This document shows, one piece after another, positions 8,194 through 10,925 of a stretch of 10,925 nucleotides of DNA. The DNA comes from Larix sibirica (Eukaryota > Streptophyta > Pinopsida > Pinales > Pinaceae), in contig NWUY0300109049.1 of assembly GCA_004151065.3 (NCBI GenBank), positions 23,141 to 34,065 of the forward strand, read 5' to 3'. The stretch's first letter is position 1, and each line of letters begins with the position of its first letter. The notes under the pieces are model-generated. The model made no database searches. It saw nothing but the letters and a program-made list of their open reading frames with translations, and was not told the origin of the DNA. A program made the position numbers and the translations under genes.

Positions 8194-9057
8194 CATACTC
8201 ACCCCTGCATCTATTTCTCCTTAGAGACGGCCACTATGGGCAGAACCAGGGGGGCCAAGACCAAAAATAAGAAGACTGAAAACACACCAGAGGAGATTCC
8301 CATGAGAAAGGGATATGGCCCCGAGGTCTCTATTCCAATTTTCCTGTTGCTAGATAATTGGGAAGCCAGAATCATCGCAGACACCATGGATTTAGGGAAT
8401 CCAGAGCAGATTTGGGACCCTTATTGGCTTTTTAAAAACATGATGGGCCAACTGATGGAAGACATGCAGGCGAACTAGGCCTCTGCATGCCATGACACAC
8501 AATCCCTGCGCGCCTCTCTTCCCAACTGGTCGTCCACTCTTGGCACCCTAAAGAACACACATTGCTGGGAGTCTTACGCTCCCACTCGACCCTTCTCCCG
8601 TGCTCTACACTATGGAAGTACAACCCCGGGAGCCACATCGTCGGCAGTCAGAGCGAAAATGCCCCATGGTAGTTGTGGCACTCTGACTACTCCGCTAGGC
8701 CTGGACACACACCACCTTGGTGGCAGTTCTTCAACCAAGACACGCAATAGGTATCCTCTGTCTGGTAAGGAAATGCCACAAGCCCCCTTCCCCATACCCA
8801 ACACCTTAGGCCCTATCCTGGCTAAGGGAACTCGGAATGAGCAGGCTGGATTTGTGCCTGTCATGCCCAGAAAAACCGCTCCTTTGCCTGTCAAGCAACC
8901 AGCTCACGACACTTGACAACCCGCGAAAGCCATGATGACTACTAGGATAGCTGCTGCAACTCCGAGGATTGATGCTCTGTTTCCTACAAATGCCTGGAAG
9001 GACAACGCTGCCTATAGCTTCCCTATCCTGGAGGAGACGTCGTCAACAACTGGATAA
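8194..9057 (+). pseudogene. Long interrupted reading frame of the insertion, unknown protein
   Basis: One frame runs 287 codons to a TAA at 9055-9057, broken only by TAG at 8476 and TGA at 8914. The first ATG, at 8236, gives a basic N-terminus (MGRTRGAKTKNKKTENTPEE) of a kind seen in nucleic-acid-binding or nuclear proteins. Next comes a stretch with LLLDNWEARIIADTMDL and WDPYWLFKNMMGQL. The part after the TAG (8479-8913) is rich in Ser, Thr, Pro, Gly and His and looks disordered. The last 46 codons follow the TGA. Both internal stops are one C-to-T step from Gln (CAG) or Arg (CGA). No catalytic motif, zinc knuckle or reverse transcriptase is present. It might be the ORF1-like protein of a non-autonomous element or a host protein retrocopy; I do not recognise it. 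Confidence 0.5.
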
Positions 9058-9102
9058 AGAGGTTTCTCTGATGTTTTTGGTTTATTTTTTTCCTTCTGTA
9101 TG

Positions 9103-9269
9103 CCTCTATGGCCATGATATTTTTTTGCATAGGATGTTGTTTGCCTCTATGGCTTTGAACTTTCTTCATTTCCACCCGGATTTGGCCTATTTTTTGCCAC
9201 TTTTAGACATGCACAGGATGTTGTACACCTCTATGGCCATGAATTGTAATGTTTTAATTCTCAACAGCA
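9103..9269 (+). repeat. Degenerate minisatellite of about 42 bp in the insertion's 3' untranslated part
   Basis: CCTCTATGG recurs at 9103, 9144 and 9228, and a weaker CCTATTTTTTGCCA lies at 9186, giving spacings of 41, 42 and 42. A second block, GCAYAGGATGTTGT, occurs at 9127 and 9211 (spacing 84). The region follows the last stop of the long frame and is T-rich. In another frame it keeps an open stretch (8969-9289) with the repeated peptide HRML(F/Y)(A/T)SMA(L/M)N, which is probably a by-product of the repeat. Confidence 0.6.
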
Positions 9270-9289
9270 CTTTGGATAGATACAGTTGA

Positions 9290-9376
9290 CACCTCTGGGT
9301 AAGACCACCGATGACTGTAACTCTTACTGTATTTCTACTTGACTAATATAAATTACATCTTTTACAAAAAAAAAAA
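9290..9376 (+). other. LINE-type 3' end with poly(A) tail
   Basis: The insert closes with a moderately GC-rich stretch (about 9290-9340), then CTTGACTAATATAAATTACA and 11 adenines. Plant LINE 3' ends commonly show a TTGAT-AATATA-like AT-rich stretch shortly before the tail, in the place of a polyadenylation signal. A plain AATAAA is absent; AATATAA at about 9345 is the nearest likeness. This suggests that the RNA's 3' end is of LINE type, which would let a LINE enzyme recognise it, but the match is from memory of the general pattern. Confidence 0.5.
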
Positions 9377-9386
9377 GCATTAGAAT
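9377..9386 (+). repeat. Target-site duplication, right copy
   Basis: GCATTAGAAT repeats 7852-7861 exactly and follows the poly(A) run without a gap. It fixes the right border of the insertion at 9376. Confidence 0.9.
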
Positions 9387-10195
9387 ATCATCTGATTGTG
9401 CATAACTCACTATTTTTAAGTTGATCAAGAAGTTATAACCAAATCACCATTAAATATTGGTTTTCTTGGGTTTCTAGACACTACCATTCATACATAGCAA
9501 TATTATAATCTCAGTCACCCATACAACCCAAGCATTGAGACTCAATTATGAATACATAGTTCTCTACATATTCTTGGAACAAAGACCAAATTTTGTGTCT
9601 ACAAAATATTTGTATTAGTGAGGTATGTGGGCTAGAAGGCCTTTGCTTATATATCATATGTTATTAGAGAGGTTGTATCCATGACCTTGAAGGATATCCC
9701 AACACTTTGAGGAGGAAAATAGTGAGTAGAAAGCCATAACTCCAACCTACTTGTAGAATCTTGAAATGTGAAAGCCAACATATGTTTATGCCACCTAAAA
9801 CTACACCAACACTTAGGGGAGAAAGGAAACAAGCTAACAAGAATAAATAGAGGACCATTCTAAAGAAGGGAAAAGAAGGCTCAAATTTGTTCCTAATATG
9901 AAGCAATGTTTCACAATAGATTCAACATCAAAAGGAATCAAAGATGAAGCAACAAGAACATCTGAGGATTGTACCAAATTCCAAATGGACAAATAGTTTC
10001 CCACTAGTTTCCTATGGATATGAAGGCATTTTTGGAGGAATTGCAATCCATTTAAAGTGTTCAAGGTGATCAAGAACACTTAGGAATGAGTGGAATCCCT
10101 TGCATTGTAATCATGTAGTTAATGAATGTCAAGAAACCATCATTTGCATCTTTGAGTTGGTGCTTTTGGGGACCAAAAACCTATGAATGGGGAGG
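9387..10195. other. Unassigned region between the insertion and the right LTR-like repeat
   Basis: This is AT-rich, purine-biased on the plus strand (many AAG, GGA and GAA triplets). That bias produces hydrophobic minus-strand frames at 9647-9832, 9664-9906 and 9834-10079, which overlap each other in different frames and have no motifs; none is credited. No LTR retrotransposon polyprotein motif was found, so this is not evidently the interior of a gypsy element. It was continuous with 7727-7851 before the insertion. Confidence 0.4.
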
Positions 10196-10415
10196 TGTGA
10201 TCCAAAATGGATCCAAATTAACCCCTTATCCAAACTTTGTAATTAATTTTTGCAAAGTTTGCAATCAACAATTTGCTTGAATACAAAAGGACAAAAGGCC
10301 TCAAGAAGGTGAAACAAATTACCCTAATGTTTGGTGTTCCGAGGAAACTCTATTTTTTCAGTGGACCAAACCATACAATTATCATCGACTTGTCTAAAAT
10401 GACTCCTCGTGAGGA
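10196..10415 (+). repeat. LTR-like repeat, right copy (probable 5' LTR of a Ty3/gypsy element)
   Basis: It starts TGTGATCCAAAATGGATCC and aligns with 7485-7710 through the blocks CCAAACTTTGTAATTAA, GGCCTCAAGAAGGTGAAAC (10297-10315) and GGAAACTCTATTT (10343). It begins with TG, as LTRs do, and its place just before a primer-site-like stretch and a gypsy gag makes a 5' LTR the best reading. At about 220 bp it would be short for a plant gypsy LTR. A frame of 62 codons (10273-10461) crosses the LTR and leader and is not a gene. The matching 3' LTR is expected beyond the window. Confidence 0.6.
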
Positions 10416-10432
10416 ATTGATACAACCCCTTT
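10416..10432 (+). other. Primer-binding-site-like stretch after right LTR-like repeat
   Basis: ATTGATACAACCCC resembles TTGGTATCAGAGCC, the usual initiator-methionine tRNA site of plant gypsy elements, with several changes. It lies about 55 bases before the gag start at 10472 and at the same relative place as the stretch at 7711. The assignment depends on position as much as on sequence. Confidence 0.4.
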
Positions 10433-10471
10433 TTGACACAAGACTACATGATTTAAACTAGTACCTCACAG

Positions 10472-10925
10472 ATGGACAACTTTCTTACATCACTGGAAAC
10501 TTCAATCAAAGATACCAATAAACAACAAACGGAGTAAAAGGACCAAATCCATGGCCTCTACCTTAATTTGAATAAGATTGTGGAGCGTCTACCCAAACTA
10601 GAAGGGATGTTGGATTATAAAGTTGATCCCTCCCAAGAAGAAACCTCATTAGATGGGGGAGCTCAAAATAAAACACCCTTTCTACATAATAATGCATGGC
10701 ACCATTTTCTTAAGGTAGATATGAACAGGTTTGATGGGACTAACCCCATCGATTGGTAACTTGGGGTACCCAAATGGAACATCATTTCTCCCTCCATGGA
10801 ATTACTAATGACATGATGAAACTTCAAGTGGGAGTATTATACCTAGATCAGGAACACTAGAAATGGTTGAAATGACATAAGAAATCATATGGAGGTTCTG
10901 TTGCCGCCTAATACACACCTGGGGG
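10472..10925 (+). pseudogene. gag: Broken Ty3/gypsy gag, 5' part, runs off the window
   Basis: Gag is the structural protein that forms the retrotransposon particle. From an ATG at 10472 the frame reads MDNFLTSLETSIKD, meets a stop (about 10529), and continues through a helical stretch with NKIVERLPKLEGMLD. It then reaches FLKVDMNRFDGTNPIDW (about 10707-10756), the typical start of the retrotransposon gag domain, where the family has a FDG.DP..W motif. After a one-base loss near 10756 the neighbouring frame continues with TQMEHHFSLHGITNDMMKL and VGVLYLDQEH, then has stops at 10858, 10873 and 10909. These match the plant gypsy gag pattern of a short F/Y-rich strand, an acidic helix and a LYLD or FYL strand. 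Protease, reverse transcriptase and integrase would lie to the right of the window. Confidence 0.85.

Larger units (their letters stand above)
7862..9376 (+). mobile_element. 1515-bp poly(A)-tailed retroposed insertion, non-autonomous LINE-like element or retrocopy
   Basis: The insert is bounded by a perfect 10-bp duplication (GCATTAGAAT at 7852 and 9377) and ends in 11 adenines at 9366-9376. Its base composition changes sharply at both borders: it is much richer in G+C and CpG than the flanks. It was therefore made by reverse transcription of a polyadenylated RNA at a nicked target, the mechanism LINE enzymes provide. Its last 60 bases (CTTGACTAATATAAATTACA before the tail) resemble plant LINE 3' ends. 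No endonuclease or reverse transcriptase is encoded, so it had to be moved by enzymes supplied in trans. The 5' half carries a long mostly open frame of unknown product. It could be an internally deleted LINE, another non-autonomous family, or a retrocopy of a host transcript; the sequence alone does not decide. Confidence 0.85.

Noticed and set aside
8432-8894. Two minus-strand frames (68 and 94 codons) inside the retroposed insertion
   Set aside because: The poly(A) tail shows that the insert's RNA strand is the plus strand. These frames are antisense to the long interrupted frame and follow from its low stop density.
8969-9289. 106-codon plus-strand frame crossing the end of the long frame and the minisatellite
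   Set aside because: It is in a different frame from the long open region and is mostly made of the 42-bp repeat and T-rich DNA. It is better explained as a by-product of the repeat.
9647-10079. Three overlapping minus-strand frames with hydrophobic products
   Set aside because: They come from purine bias on the plus strand, overlap in different frames, and have no motifs.
10273-10461. 62-codon plus-strand frame
   Set aside because: It runs across the LTR-like repeat and the leader before gag. The homologous left repeat does not keep the frame.

Overview
The window looks like intergenic DNA from a large, repeat-rich plant genome, plausibly a gymnosperm. It is AT-rich, contains no intact host gene that I can recognise, and is built from decayed retrotransposons. 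The plant assignment rests on a LINE reverse transcriptase with plant-type motifs and a plant-type Ty3/gypsy gag. The gymnosperm assignment is inference from general resemblance and was not tested by a search.

From left to right: (1) 1-1690 is AT-rich sequence without a recognisable gene, holding two diverged tandem duplications (about 71 bp and 51 bp). (2) About 1690-4600, minus strand, is a full-span relic of LINE ORF2: endonuclease, linker, reverse transcriptase and the cysteine-rich C-terminal region, broken by many stops, several frame changes and a 76-bp tandem duplication inside the polymerase domain. (3) 4600-6360 lies on the 5' side of that LINE. It holds a doubtful ORF1 remnant and two long tandem duplications (254 bp and 150 bp). 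(4) 6361-7484 is AT-rich with nothing assignable. (5) 7485-7710 and 10196-10415 are two diverged copies, in direct orientation, of an LTR-like sequence. Each is followed by a primer-binding-site-like stretch and then ATGGACAA. The right copy leads into a broken Ty3/gypsy gag that runs off the window.

(6) Between these LTR-like copies sits the best-preserved and most distinctive object, a 1515-bp insertion at 7862-9376. It is visibly richer in G+C than its surroundings, ends in an 11-base poly(A) tail, and is flanked by a perfect 10-bp target-site duplication. These are the marks of target-primed reverse transcription by a LINE. It encodes no reverse transcriptase, so it is either a non-autonomous LINE derivative or a retrocopy of an unidentified transcript. 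One reading frame runs almost through it, interrupted only by TGA and TAG codons that could each come from a CGA or CAG codon by one C-to-T change.

No operon, CRISPR, tRNA or rRNA gene was seen. The likely history is ancient LINE and gypsy insertions, slow decay with repeated local tandem duplication, and a comparatively late retroposition of the 1.5-kb element.
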